This document shows, piece after piece, positions 10,701 through 24,160 of a DNA stretch of 64,000 bases (its first letter is position 1; each line of letters begins with the position of its first letter). The position numbers and the translations under genes are program-made. The stretch covers positions 79,180,810-79,244,809 of the forward strand of contig NC_079489.1 in NCBI RefSeq assembly GCF_020520425.1, in the 5' to 3' direction. A model generated the notes under the pieces. That model was not told the origin of the DNA and did not search any database. It saw only the letters and a program-made list of their open reading frames with translations. Source of the DNA: Spinacia oleracea. Lineage: Eukaryota > Streptophyta > Magnoliopsida > Caryophyllales > Amaranthaceae.

Positions 10701-13700
10701 AGATGTAAAGGAAGCAAAATGCTAACCTGGAGAGCAGAATCCTTTTCATCACATAAAGAGCTCAGACTGTCACGTTCATCTATAATCTTTTCCAAATTCT
10801 GCTGCTCGGTATTTGAGGACTCTTTCAAGGCATCCAACTCTTCCTGCAGATTCTCCTCTATCTTTTGTTTTTCCTGTAGTTCTCCCAACAACTGAAATGA
10901 ACAAGTACATCGATTAATCTCCAGCCCAACCTCTAACCGGAGAGGAGAAAACTGGTTACCACTAACAGAGTCATGACAAATTTGGAACTACTACTCCAGC
11001 AAAATCAATAGCTCTCCACTTTACAATTTTTCAAATAGAAACCATAGTAAAAAAAAACACTAAGAAATCAAATACAAAAACAAACAATGCTATTGTATTC
11101 TTTCACTGTCACCACCTCATTTCCCATTACGACCACATGCATAGAAAGTTTTTTTACTCCGTACGAGTTATAAACAGAAACTTTTAACAAAAACATGAAG
11201 GGAAATCACATACTTGATCAATTTGATTTTGAGATTCTTCAACAGATTTGTACAAATCTTGAAGTTGCTTCTCATAAACTTCTGCAGTAAAAGTAGGAGC
11301 AAGGGGCTTGGAATTGTTGGGAACTTCTCCACTTGTTGCATTGTTGACACCAGCTCTTGCTTTGGAGTAGCGGCGCAACATTACATCATTAATGTGCGTT
11401 TGAAGGGCAACACATATTTCTTCACCCTAAATTATATGTGAAACTTAGTGCACAGTAGACTTCCAAGTCAAACATCAACCACCAAAGAGGAAAATACCTG
11501 CTTTGTCTCAAATTGGAAGATGTGGAGAACACCAGCAACCCTCATTTTAAAAAACACTGCAATATTGCTGCTACCAAACTGCATAATATCTCTTAGCTCG
11601 GCCGAGTGCAAATACTCTTTAGGAACTGGTCGGAAAAAGTGAACCTATAGGGGTAACAAGAATTGATATGTTAAGTGTTTTGAACAATAAAACAAATAAA
11701 CCACACAATATAGAAAAACATTCTTCAAGGACGCACCCCACGCTTGTTAATTCCCAGAATAACCTTTCCTGGTAGAAGGCCAATGGGATCATCAATCTTG
11801 CGAACACTAAAAAAGACAGAATTTCCATAGGGAAGCATTCTCAAGATCCTTAAAAACTGCTGCCTGGCATCTTCCTTGGCCAACTTATCCTGTAAAAACA
11901 CATCATAATTAAACTTTAGTGTCCAGTAACATAGAATCTTCTCTAGTAATCCTTTATCACATAATCCATTCCACCATACAATATTATATAAGAATGATTT
12001 CAGAACAGCATACTACATTTTTTTTTGTCAAAGTGCATCACCAAACAAATTGACCTTCTGATTATATGTAATACATAGATAAGTGAATTCTACCAAAGTG
12101 CAAAACCAACCAGTCAGATTACTGAAAGGCTTGATATGGAAAAAATTGTTATTCTTTGGAGCAAATTATCATTAAATATGTACTTATACAAAAGTGTGTG
12201 TCTATGAGTGTGTGAGTTAAAAGAAACAGAGTCCAAGCCAAATGGAAGAAGCATTAACATCAATAAAAAATTTAAATAGAAGGGCCAAAAACTATTACCT
12301 GTTCTTTAATGCTCGGTGAAAAGGGGTTCTATATTCACACAGCATTAGCTCTTTATTTTTCTAATAAAAAAGTGATTTTGAAGCTTTGACTCTTACCATC
12401 AAGAGATATCGAGAAATAATATCCACCTCCCAGTCCTGCTTTCCACGAGTTATTGCAATTTGTCTTGGTAAGAATCTCTCTAGAAGTGAAGTCCAATCAC
12501 TGCATGTACACCCACCAAACTGTCAATGCTTGCTAAATACATAAAACATTCTTATCCTAAGAGAAATCACTAATAAGCACTTCAAGCATATTTGGTAATT
12601 ATGTCTTGGTAGTAAGTTCATAAGGATGATTTACTCACGTGCACAACTCAGGGTGACTAACAAATCCAATCTCAACCAAGATCTGCAGAGCCGACAACTG
12701 TGCAGCATCATCTCTTCCAACAGGATAATTACCCATTATATAATCATGTTGCAGCTGCAGCAAAAAAATTGTATACGAATATATGTAAGTTCTCAAAGTA
12801 CATCGACATAATCGATTCTCAGAATCTTGAAAATTATTGATAGATGCAAGTCACATACTTGAACATATGACAACTGAACAAACATTGGGTCAGTCACAGC
12901 TTCATCAGACTCCCGAAATAGCTTTTTCTTAAAAACCAATTTACAGTGCAAGATTTCCCCTCTACTACGCTCTTTAGCTGCCTTGAAATCCGCAAGCAGA
13001 TCGCCAATATATTTGGTTTCATCTAAACCAATATACTCCTCTAGGTAACAATACAAAGATATTGCAAGATCAGCATCTAAGAAGAGAACAAATCATATAA
13101 GGCTATCACTAAGATCAAATATATACCAGTTCCAGCATCATTTGATTTAGAACCTGCTACAACTTTGCGGAACTCAAACAAACTGAAGCTAGAATAAGCA
13201 GAGAGTTTGATGATTCCTGCAAGTTCCTGAAAATGGCAAGGATAAAGTTAGTAGCAGCAACATTCATAAGACCTAAAATTTTGGCGGCTCACGTATGCTA
13301 AGTTGCTAACAAAAAGATATTGAAATTAAATGCAAATCTTCAGTCTTCACCTAGAATAATGAAACACCCAGGATAATCAATCCCCTTTAGGAGCCCAACT
13401 GACAATCAGGTAGGCATATGCCACTAGACTATGCTGGTCCAGAAAGAATATCATCAAAGATTTTCACCCGGGGAAGACAGGGGAGAGGGGGTGCAGTCAG
13501 GTGTGCAATACGGGAAAAATAAACACCCATCACATGAATCCTTAGTACCCTACCCAACCCTACCCTACCCTACCCTACCTTAAGAAGAGTAGCTGAATCC
13601 TGAGCACAAAAATTAGCAGAAATAACATATATTGTCACTAATCTCGCTAATAATCTAGTCACAAGTTAGGATCTATAATGAATTGCTTAAGATATTGATT

Positions 13701-16647
13701 CAAATTTAAATGATTTTGATATTTCACATGCTAATGCAGCATATATGCTGTAATCTACAGACATAAAGATGTACTACGTATACATCTGACATTCTGACTG
13801 ATTTACACTTAAGCATTCCTATTTTAGGGGATTTAAGTAATTTAGTTGGACCAAAATTTTCAAATGTTGATGAATGTCTTTTATATTGAATAAGTGGGAC
13901 AAAGAAATGCCCCATCATGAACTTTCAAAAGGGAATGAGATTATTTGTATGTCCGACAACCCAAGAAACCTTGCATTCATCAGATGTTATAAAATCAAGT
14001 CATCTAAACCAATAGTGAGTTTAGGAGGTGGATGCAATAGAATCGATAATTTTTTGCCCCCTTTTGGCTAAAGAGATGGGGGAGGGGGGGACAAATACAA
14101 ACCGTTTACTGTATTATTGTGTAAGCTAATAACAAATGGAAGATGATGTAGGAAAGAAAAAAATGATGAAGTTGGCCAAGTGAAGAAGTTTGATAATATA
14201 ATTTAGTGAACAAAGCATGACCTAAGGTTTCACAAAATCATTTTCATTAAAAATATACATAAATGTTTCGGGAATTTTCAAAAACTTGCATTCTAAATCC
14301 ATTTTGTATCACTGCTCTTTCTGGATCCTGAGACACCTTAAATTATACGGCCCAGGAATAAATTTGAGGTTCCAATTGAAATGAGAGGGCATCACATGTG
14401 TCTTTAAAGTATAGAAGAATGAGGAAAAGCTCGTTGATAGGTAGAATTAGGAATGATCTAAAGGAGCTCAGGTTAGATCACCACTTTCGCTGTATTTGTA
14501 AAGGATACACATTCATACGATTTAGGAGAATGAAATGGAATGCCCTGAAGATGTTGAATTAAACTTAATGATAAGGAATGATAGAGGTATAATTTGCTTT
14601 GCACTCTTTGTTTTGTACTGTTCCAGCCAATTAATATACTTTTTTCTCATCAAAATCCATATGTTATAGAAGTATAGGAGCATAAAGTAGACGTAGATGG
14701 CATGAGTAGGACAGCCCTTACAAGGATCATATGGAAAATCAAGCATTTAATAATAACAAAGCTTCTTACAGGAATTATCTGTTTGCATTTATTAAATTTT
14801 CCCTTTTATTTTCTTTAGGTCTTTAAGGGGGTGAATACTCCTTTTAATTTTTGTAGTTAGATATATATTCCCTCCTTCTCGTATTGTTTGCCCCATAGGC
14901 AAAAGGTGCTTTATTAAGGCTTGGGCCACATTTTGCGAGGAGATGGGGTATCTTTGTCTTTTTCACTTTTGTGAGTGTACGCAAGTGTGGTAAATGGTGG
15001 GGACCTGTTACTATATAAAGAAATGGGGCAATCTTTAAGGGACGGAGCAAATAGATTATACAGCAAACAAATAGGGACGGGGGGAGTAATACACTGCAGG
15101 AACTCACTAGTTAACATTTTCATAATTTAACTACCCTCCCCGTGGTTCCATGTGTAGCTGTTTTTTCTATTTACAATAATTCACAAGTTGATTGGGTAGC
15201 AGAGTAGGCATGTATGACTGTGAAAGCAATTAGTACTAGAGATAAGCAATGAAGATTTCGTATAGGAAACTCACGAAAGGAAACCACGACAATGCCTCAC
15301 AAGACACAAGAGTACAATATGTTAATAAAGACTGGTGTAGATTCTCTCTCAAAATTTCTATTTTGAATTACATGTGGATAACTAAATGCATGAATAAATT
15401 GTACAATGGATTTTTAAGCGTACCTCGACCGCATCTGCTACAGTTGTTGACATGTCATAGGTGATCTCTTCGAACGTTTCATCCAAGAAGAACACTATTG
15501 TAGTAAGTTTTTTACCAGTCAAAAGAGCTTCTATCTCTTCTCGTCCAGGAATTATATGCCTAGGTCCAGCCTTTGTAGAACCTTTTAAAGCATTTAATGT
15601 ATTTTGAGCAAGCATCTGAATGTCGGAGTCCATGTTTACACCATATGCAACATTGTGAACATATTCGGAAAGATATGCACCGATTTCCTTGGTTGGAGGC
15701 ATCGAAGATGCACATAGGTAGATGAGCTCCCATGCTTTGATCAGATATTGTCTGTCATGAAAGAAATTTCAGGGCGGAAGCAACGCACAATAAAAAAAAT
15801 TACCGTAAATATATAGTGTCAATATAAGTGCAGTTTGTCGGAGACTTTAGTACCTGTCTGGGTTATTCCTAGTTTGCTTTGAGATTTGTACAAAAAGTTC
15901 ATCTCGGAGCTCAGAGCGCTTCAGCGTATGCTTAAACAATTTTCCAATTAGTTCAATTCTTTCATCTAAGCTTGTTGGAGTCACTCTATCTGAAGAATCA
16001 ACTCCCATGTACTTCAATATTGTTTGGAACAGTTTTGTAGCGCGAGTCACCGAATCGCTATTGATTTTAAGCAAGGAAGTTGGGATTGGATCCTGTCAAA
16101 TTTGTGTTTGAACTGAGTTTGGAATTAACAGGGAAAATAAAATGTACTAAAACTAGTAGAATACCTTTTGAAAGCATAGCATATCCTCGAAGGTGAACTT
16201 CTCCCTGCTTTGAGGACCAGAGGGTTTCTTAGAGAAAAAGCCACGTTTTCCGGAAGACTGAATCTGTTTCTGCATTGCTCTTAAAAACCCCTCCACCTAA
16301 AACAACCACGCTTCAGGATATTACGAGGCAAAAAAGTAAATAAAACTATATTTAACCCCATGTATAATTATTGTGAAGTAAGAATAAGTTAGCATGTCAG
16401 TGACAGAATTATTTCTCACCTGAAATTTATTGATTAAGGGAATTGCCCCTGCAAGTTCAGCTGGAATGGACATTGACAGGGTCATTGGTGTACTGTCAGT
16501 ATGTTCAAAACCAAAACCCAGGAGTCAGTGATCAATTCCTCATAGTGATGTACAGAAACTTAAAGATCCCCCACATGATAGAATACTAGAAAGCTATGTT
16601 ATGATTTCAAGGTTTATGCCATACTAAGCATTGATTTGTGGGGGTAG

Positions 16648-16695
<48 letters not shown>

Positions 16696-17553
16696 CAATC
16701 TAAAGTATCAATTCATTTCCAAAATATTTGGTTGCATTTGAATAGTGTCACAAAACTAATCAATATCTTTTAGAAAAGGTTGCAATTGTGATCAATATAA
16801 ACATACAAAATCAAAAGTGCATGAACGTAATGCAAATTAGTTCATAAGGACCAAAAAGGGATTCTCGTTTACGATATCAAACTCACCACGCTAAGTGGTA
16901 ACACAATCAGGTATAAATAATTAAAAGAAGTATGGACGGCGACACTCTAGTGTGAGTATTCACTTGAGAATACAAGAGTCTGAAGATGACATTTGGAAGA
17001 CTAAAAGGATGATTGAAGCTTAATCAATCAGGCAGATAGTTAAACCACGAATATAATTTAGATTGATACCTATACCTTCACAGCAGCAAACAAATAACAT
17101 TTGGTATCAGAGAGTAGCTTAGCATGAAAAATGGTGCCAACTTCCACATGATCTAGCCTGAAACTTAGTTATGGGAGATATAATACTTGAGTTCTTTACT
17201 TTGAAGCAAGGAAGTGTGCAGTCTCCCCAAATGTGATTTGAGCACACAAGCTCATACAGCGTTATCCTACATGATTGACTTTTTTTATTCAGGACTTCAG
17301 GTAATTAAGCCTTTCAGCTAACCAGTGTATGCCCTATTTAACGTAAAACATCGACATTGTAATATGACAACAAAATCATATTCTCTGCAAAGGAATTAGA
17401 AACTCACGGTGGAGCAAAGTTTGATGCACCATCACTGTCATAATCATCTACGTTGGAGAAGGCACCTGAGTGGGAAGGAGATCCATTCCCATTAGCGCTT
17501 ATGGAAGAGTATCTCGAACTTTGGGACAAATCAGATGTTCTATCCATCGTCAT
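7722..17553 (-). CDS. KCBP: kinesin-like calmodulin-binding protein (KCBP / ZWICHEL type, kinesin-14)
   Basis: Coding exons, high to low: 17553-17408, 16492-16420, 16296-16165, 16092-15854, 15751-15424, 13226-13127, 13076-12859, 12754-12639, 12499-12397, 11889-11737, 11644-11498, 11426-11214, 10891-10727, 10636-10532, 10457-10317, 10237-10043, 9893-9767, 9682-9480, 9284-9102, 8985-8890, 8718-8521, 8367-8096, 7917-7722. All junctions are GT-AG and phases agree: 3849 nt, 1282 aa (family about 1260). Order: MyTH4 (about 110-270), FERM (280-585), coiled coil (590-890), C-terminal motor (895-1220), calmodulin-binding tail (1220-1282). Motor signatures: GQTGSGKT (986-993), NEQSSRSH (1099-1106), DLAGSE (1132-1137). 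The tail has a basic helix, [18 protein letters not shown]. In the known family this is a minus-end-directed motor, shut off by calcium/calmodulin and KIC, acting in trichome branching and cell division. No lesion seen. Confidence 0.93.
8096..9682 (-). other. KCBP exons 18-22: kinesin motor domain
   Basis: The motor begins after a coiled coil with [14 protein letters not shown] and carries the P-loop GQTGSGKT, switch I NEQSSRSH and switch II DLAGSE, all intact. The neck lies on the N-terminal side, as in kinesin-14. The final exon (7917-7722) carries the calmodulin-binding segment. Confidence 0.92.
12397..16296 (-). other. KCBP exons 3-9: MyTH4 domain and N-terminal part of FERM
   Basis: Exons 3-5 encode the MyTH4 block ([11 protein letters not shown] ... 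[20 protein letters not shown] ... [19 protein letters not shown]). Exons 6-9 start the FERM block ([25 protein letters not shown] at the exon 5/6 junction; [20 protein letters not shown]). In plants this tail arrangement is particular to KCBP and is shared with some myosins. It provides cargo, microtubule or actin contacts. Confidence 0.85.
14868..15086. mobile_element. Stowaway-like MITE in KCBP intron 5
   Basis: The left end TTCCCTCCTTCTCGTATTG and the right end CAAATAGGGACGGGGGGAG are degenerate inverted partners, flanked by TA (14866-14867 and 15087-15088). The core 'TTGTTTGCCCC' is mirrored by 'GGGGCAATCTT' and 'CAAACAA'. About 219 bp, no coding content. Confidence 0.55.
16651..16690. 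repeat. 40-base poly(G) tract in KCBP intron 1
   Basis: An uninterrupted run of forty G on the plus strand, preceded by a short G-rich run from 16640. On the KCBP transcript it is a poly(C) tract in the 915-bp first coding intron. It may be a true homopolymer, or its length may be uncertain because of sequencing. Confidence 0.85.
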
Positions 17554-18480
17554 TTCACAATCAATTCCCAAACATTTGAAGGCTTCACAAGCTTCACCTC
17601 ACTGAAAGATCCTTGCCAGCCTATAATACATGCCACTCCCACAAACTCAATAAGAACAGCAACTCAAATGACAGAAAACGAAATGCAAGCAGCATAACAG
17701 TTATTGATTAACACATTCACGGGACACAATCACACAAAGGGACATTGTAATTCAATAAGGGATATGCAAAGTCAACTCAATCAGCTAGAAATAAATGTAT
17801 ACCTAATTGAATTGACCCAAAATTAACCTAAGAAATTCATTATCCATATATTTGAGAAGAAAATCAATGAAATTATACATTTGAGAATGCCATATAGCTG
17901 AACAAGAACCCACGTCAATTAAAGTAAGTAATTAAACCATGTTCATGGACCACAAAAAAAGAGGTAAAAATATAAGAAAATCAAAGGCTAATGAACAAGT
18001 AGCTCAGAATAAGACATAATAAATTGACCAAAGAACCTTCATGAATCAACAGAAAATTAAAAAAACCAGCTGGGCTAAAAATAAAAAGGAAAAAACAAAA
18101 AATCTCAGAAAAGGTTGCAATAAATTAAATAGTAATTTTCACCCAGAATCCAGAAAATTACAACAAATCTAAATCAAAAAATGTGGGAGAAAGAACAGAT
18201 CTTTACAATGACAAAGAAATGATAGACATAATCACAGAACACCGGAGCAAATGTGAAATGTGTCATGAAAAAAAAAACTAAGGGAAGATAAAAAAAAAAA
18301 AAAAGTGTACATTACCCAATTAAGATTGCAGAAGCAGGAGGTGGAGGTAGAAGAAGAGCGTGAAGCTTTGACAGAGAGAGGGAAATGCAAAATGCAATTG
18401 ACAAAATTAGAGAGAGAATTGAGGGATCTTTTTTAGTGGGGAAATCGTCGCCGGAAGAGAGAGAAAATAAAAAAGTTTGA
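17554..18480 (-). promoter_or_regulatory. KCBP 5' UTR with leader intron
   Basis: On the minus strand, a donor ATTGG|GTAATG at 18316/18315 and an acceptor CTTTCAG|TGAGG at 17602/17601 fit a leader intron of 714 bp, leaving a 48-nt second leader exon before the ATG at 17553. The upstream leader exon (18316 to about 18430) is rich in CT repeats, common in plant 5' leaders. No stop-free upstream extension of the protein exists. The promoter lies above about 18450; no clear TATA box was found. Confidence 0.55.
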
Positions 18481-18899
18481 AAGCAGTCACGAGAGTTTTT
18501 GTGAATAAATTTAGTATGGCAAGGAATTTACTTGTTTTTATTTTTCCTGCGCGCAGGAGAAATTGCTTCGTCTGCTACTACTACTGCTTGCTTGTTGGGG
18601 CAGACGGCAGACGGCAGAGGAGAGAGAAACAACAAAAAAGGGAGTTTGGGGGACAACAACCTATGGGGAATCTTCGGGATTTTGTTTCTTCAAATTTTTA
18701 AACTTATTAAGACATAATAATAGTAATACTAAACGTTATTTCCCTAATACTTGCATTAAACTCTGAGCTTAAATGGGAGTTAAACCTCTCTAAGTTGATA
18801 CTCTTCTCGACTTAACAAACTTTTAATTATACCTTGTGTACAAACTCTCTTAATAAAAGGTGTAACCACCTTATTAGTCTGCTTTCTTCGATGTAGATT

Positions 18900-21340
<2,441 letters not shown>

Positions 21341-21469
21341 AGAGGTGACTATCTGACAACTAACAAAAAAAGTACCATGTGTTAATACTTAAAATAAGTC
21401 AAAAGTAAAACAACCAAGAAGGTGACCAATGGAAAATAATTCTGATGGCATCCCTATTTTCCTCGATCG

Positions 21470-21625
21470 ATTCCCGCTTCTCACTCATAACGCAAAATAA
21501 GAGCATCCAACATCTCCTTCAAAAAATCCCATTGTATGGAATCATAAGCTTTTTTTTAAGTTAAGTGCAAACCGTTCTTCAATCAAATTCTGATTTGTCG
21601 GAAGAGATTCTCTAAAAGCGCACAA
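21470..21625 (-). pseudogene. LINE reverse transcriptase fragment, minus strand
   Basis: Minus-strand reading gives KKAYDSIQWDFLKEML, which matches the LINE RT block usually written DFSKAYDRVEWDFL. Only this short block is recognisable. It points opposite to the larger LINE remnant and is a separate insertion. Confidence 0.55.
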
Positions 21626-22071
21626 AAAAGAGCAAAGAATATTGTTGAAATAGGCTTTATAAAACGCCTTAGAGGCGTTCTTCAACTCAACGCGCTATAA
21701 AGTTTATAAAATAAGAAAGAGGAGTTTTATATGCCTAGCCATAGAATATGGTGGTCTGAGATGATCGTACTCTATTCCCTTCCTAATTTAAAAAAAAACA
21801 AGGAAGGAATATAAAATTGTTACCTCACCTAACCAATTTGTATTCCTTTAATACAGAGAACGATTTTCTTAGACAAACGTTATGTATTTCTCCTTTAATT
21901 TACAAAAAAATATATTAATAAAAGAGCGTTCCCCTGTAACGGATGTCGCGAAATTCAAGGGAATAACCGAAAGACCAAATCTAAATAAAACTTATTGTAT
22001 GAAATTCTAGTCACAAAAAAACTACTCAACATATTATTTATTAAGATTAAAATACAAATAACTAACATATC
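21626..22071. other. AT-rich left flank of the Tat element
   Basis: No gene or element recognised. The final five bases ATATC pair with ATATT at 55082-55086 as a 4-of-5 target duplication of the large retrotransposon. Confidence 0.4.
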
Positions 22072-22573
22072 TGATGTGGGTAAAAATACCCCGCCTACGT
22101 GGCCCAATTGTTGCATGACAGGTGGCACCTCCCGATTGGTCAGCCGCTTACTTGGCTACAATCTAGGAGTCAGAGTATGCTGATGCTTGACTGGCCTAAA
22201 TGTGCCAATTACTCTTAAGGCCCATGGCCCATAGGGAATGTTATGATAGTGACACATGTCATTATCTGATAAACTAGCCAATCATATGAGATTACCCTAG
22301 GGTTTCCCCCCAAAAGGGGGAGACTATAAATATACTCAATTCCCAAGGAATTGACACACAATTCTAGATAGAGAAACATTCCACTACTTACTTTAATGCT
22401 TTCTGTTTATTAATTACATCTTCCTAAAAACTCGTGTCTTACTTAAGCATCGGAGGGAATATTCCTTCGGGAATATTCTTGTTTTGTAGGTACGCCGCCG
22501 ACGTGGACTGGACTCGACACTATGTGGAACCTGATACCTCCTCGTCATCATCCAAGGAAAAACTCCCACAACA
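22072..22573 (+). repeat. 5' LTR of the Tat element
   Basis: Begins TGATGTGGG and ends CCCACAACA. It contains a TATA box CTATAAATA (22324-22332), immediately preceded by a C-run/AAAA/G-run inverted repeat at about 22306-22320. Further along, an inverted repeat closed by TTCG lies at 22457-22478. Confidence 0.93.
22324..22332 (+). promoter_or_regulatory. TATA box of the Tat LTR
   Basis: CTATAAATA, repeated at 54833-54841 in the 3' LTR. It predicts a transcript start near 22355, placing the TTCG hairpin in the RNA leader. Confidence 0.6.
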
Positions 22574-22591
22574 TTTGGCGCCGTCTGTGGG
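22574..22591 (+). other. primer binding site of the Tat element
   Basis: Directly after the LTR lies TTTGGCGCCGTCTGTGGG. The TGGCGCC start is the usual PBS form of Tat/Athila-type elements, complementary to a tRNA 3' end. The exact tRNA was not determined. Confidence 0.65.
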
Positions 22592-22604
22592 AAGGTAAGG
22601 TAAC

Positions 22605-24160
22605 ATGGTAGACGTCCAGCACTTCGGAGACGGACCCATCAGTCGAAACGAAAACGACGAAACCACAATCAATGGTGATCGTCCTCCTCGAGGGAGGGAC
22701 GACAGAAGCCACCAGTCTGTAGGGCAGGACGGTCGTCCTGAACCTCCTCCTGAGTCGCAACCTGAGCAGGTTCAAATGGAAGATGAGACGGGTCAACCTT
22801 TGTTTCCTCCAGACGGCCACTTGAGAGCTGATGCCGACACAGTCATGGAAGAGAACCCAAACTTGCCGGTGTCTGCTGGGCAGCTTAAAGATATCCTAGC
22901 TGGATTCAAGGCACAGATGGACACCCTTCAAGATGAGATCAAGATTATCCGTTCTTAGTCTCAGGGGACGGGAATCCCATTCTTTAATGGACTCACTCGG
23001 TCTAATGTCTGGCGGCAAGACCAAGCGCGAAATGACGATCATGACAGACGCTTTGACAGAACCAGAACTTCCTTCCAGCCCATAGCTTCGCGTCGAATTC
23101 TGCCAACTTCTCGGCCTGAACCTGAACCGTCCCGAAGAGTGCCGATCATTCAACTAGATAGGCCTCAAGAAACTGAGCTGTCAGATACAGGCTCCACTCC
23201 TGTCATGCAAGATTCACCCCTCGCTGCCCCTTCGCGCCGTCTCACCAGGACTCATGTCCGCCGGACAGCGAGCGGCGTAGAACATCCCAGAATAGGAGGC
23301 AAGATCCAATTTGCCATATTCAACAAGGGGTAGCCGGCATTATCCTTGATTACACTACCCCATTCTGTGCTGATATCATGAATGCTCCCAAGGAGCCTAA
23401 AGTAAAACCACCTGCTATTGACGCCTATGATGGAACGTCTGATCCTGATGTACACCTCTTGGCCTATAGGCATCATATGTATGTCCAGGGGACTACTGAT
23501 GCAACATAGTGCAAATACTTCCCGTCCACTCTGAAAGGAGTTGCCTCCAAATGGTTCGAGAAGTTGCCTGCGGGAACGATCAACACATATGCCGAATTGG
23601 AGATGTTATTTTCAGCAAGATTTATGGCTTACAAAGAAGAGAAAAAGACGAGCATGCATTTGGGTCGAATACAGCAAGGAAAATACGAATCTTTGCGAAG
23701 CTATGTTCGACGTTTCAATTTGAAATCAGGATAGATTCCAGACCTGCCTGACGGGGTGGCGTTTGATAATTTCTTTAGGGGACTTAAGAAGGGGTCCTTT
23801 AAGTTCGATCTGGTGAAGAAGAGCGTGAGAACAATGGCTGATGCTTTGGACGAGGCCGAATCCTTTATTCATGCCACTGAAATCTGTTCAGTCCCCAAGG
23901 AGTCTAAGGGAGCAGAGATTGCAGACCACTCCCAGCGGAAGGACAAATCGGAGAAAAAGTCCAACCGTCCGAATGGGACGTGGGCCATTGAAAAGAAAGG
24001 ATATCAAGCAAACGCCTCCCAAGGACAGAAGAGGGGACGCCCCTACGACAAAGAGAAGTTTGAGTATAACACTGACTTGTACACAATATTGCTGGACGTC
24101 AGTGATAGGTATGAGATTGATCGTCCGTTCCCAATGAAGTCGCGGTGGAAACGCGGGACA
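22605..24160 (+). pseudogene. gag of the Tat element, broken
   Basis: The start codon at 22605 begins MVDVQHFGDG, 32 bases after the LTR. The conserved gag core is near 23400-23730 (YDGTSDPDVHL, KWFEKLP, LRSYVRRFN), and a zinc-knuckle-like YCKFHCDVGHETKDC follows at the gag-pol join. Lesions: in-frame TAG at 22956, a frame slip near 23270, TAG at about 23506 and 23731, and another frame slip near 24150. The product would form virus-like particles; this copy cannot make it intact. Confidence 0.85.

Noticed and set aside
13545-13580. TACCC run in KCBP intron 5 as an interstitial telomere repeat
   Set aside because: The unit is TACCC, not the plant telomere unit CCCTAAA; it is a short simple repeat.
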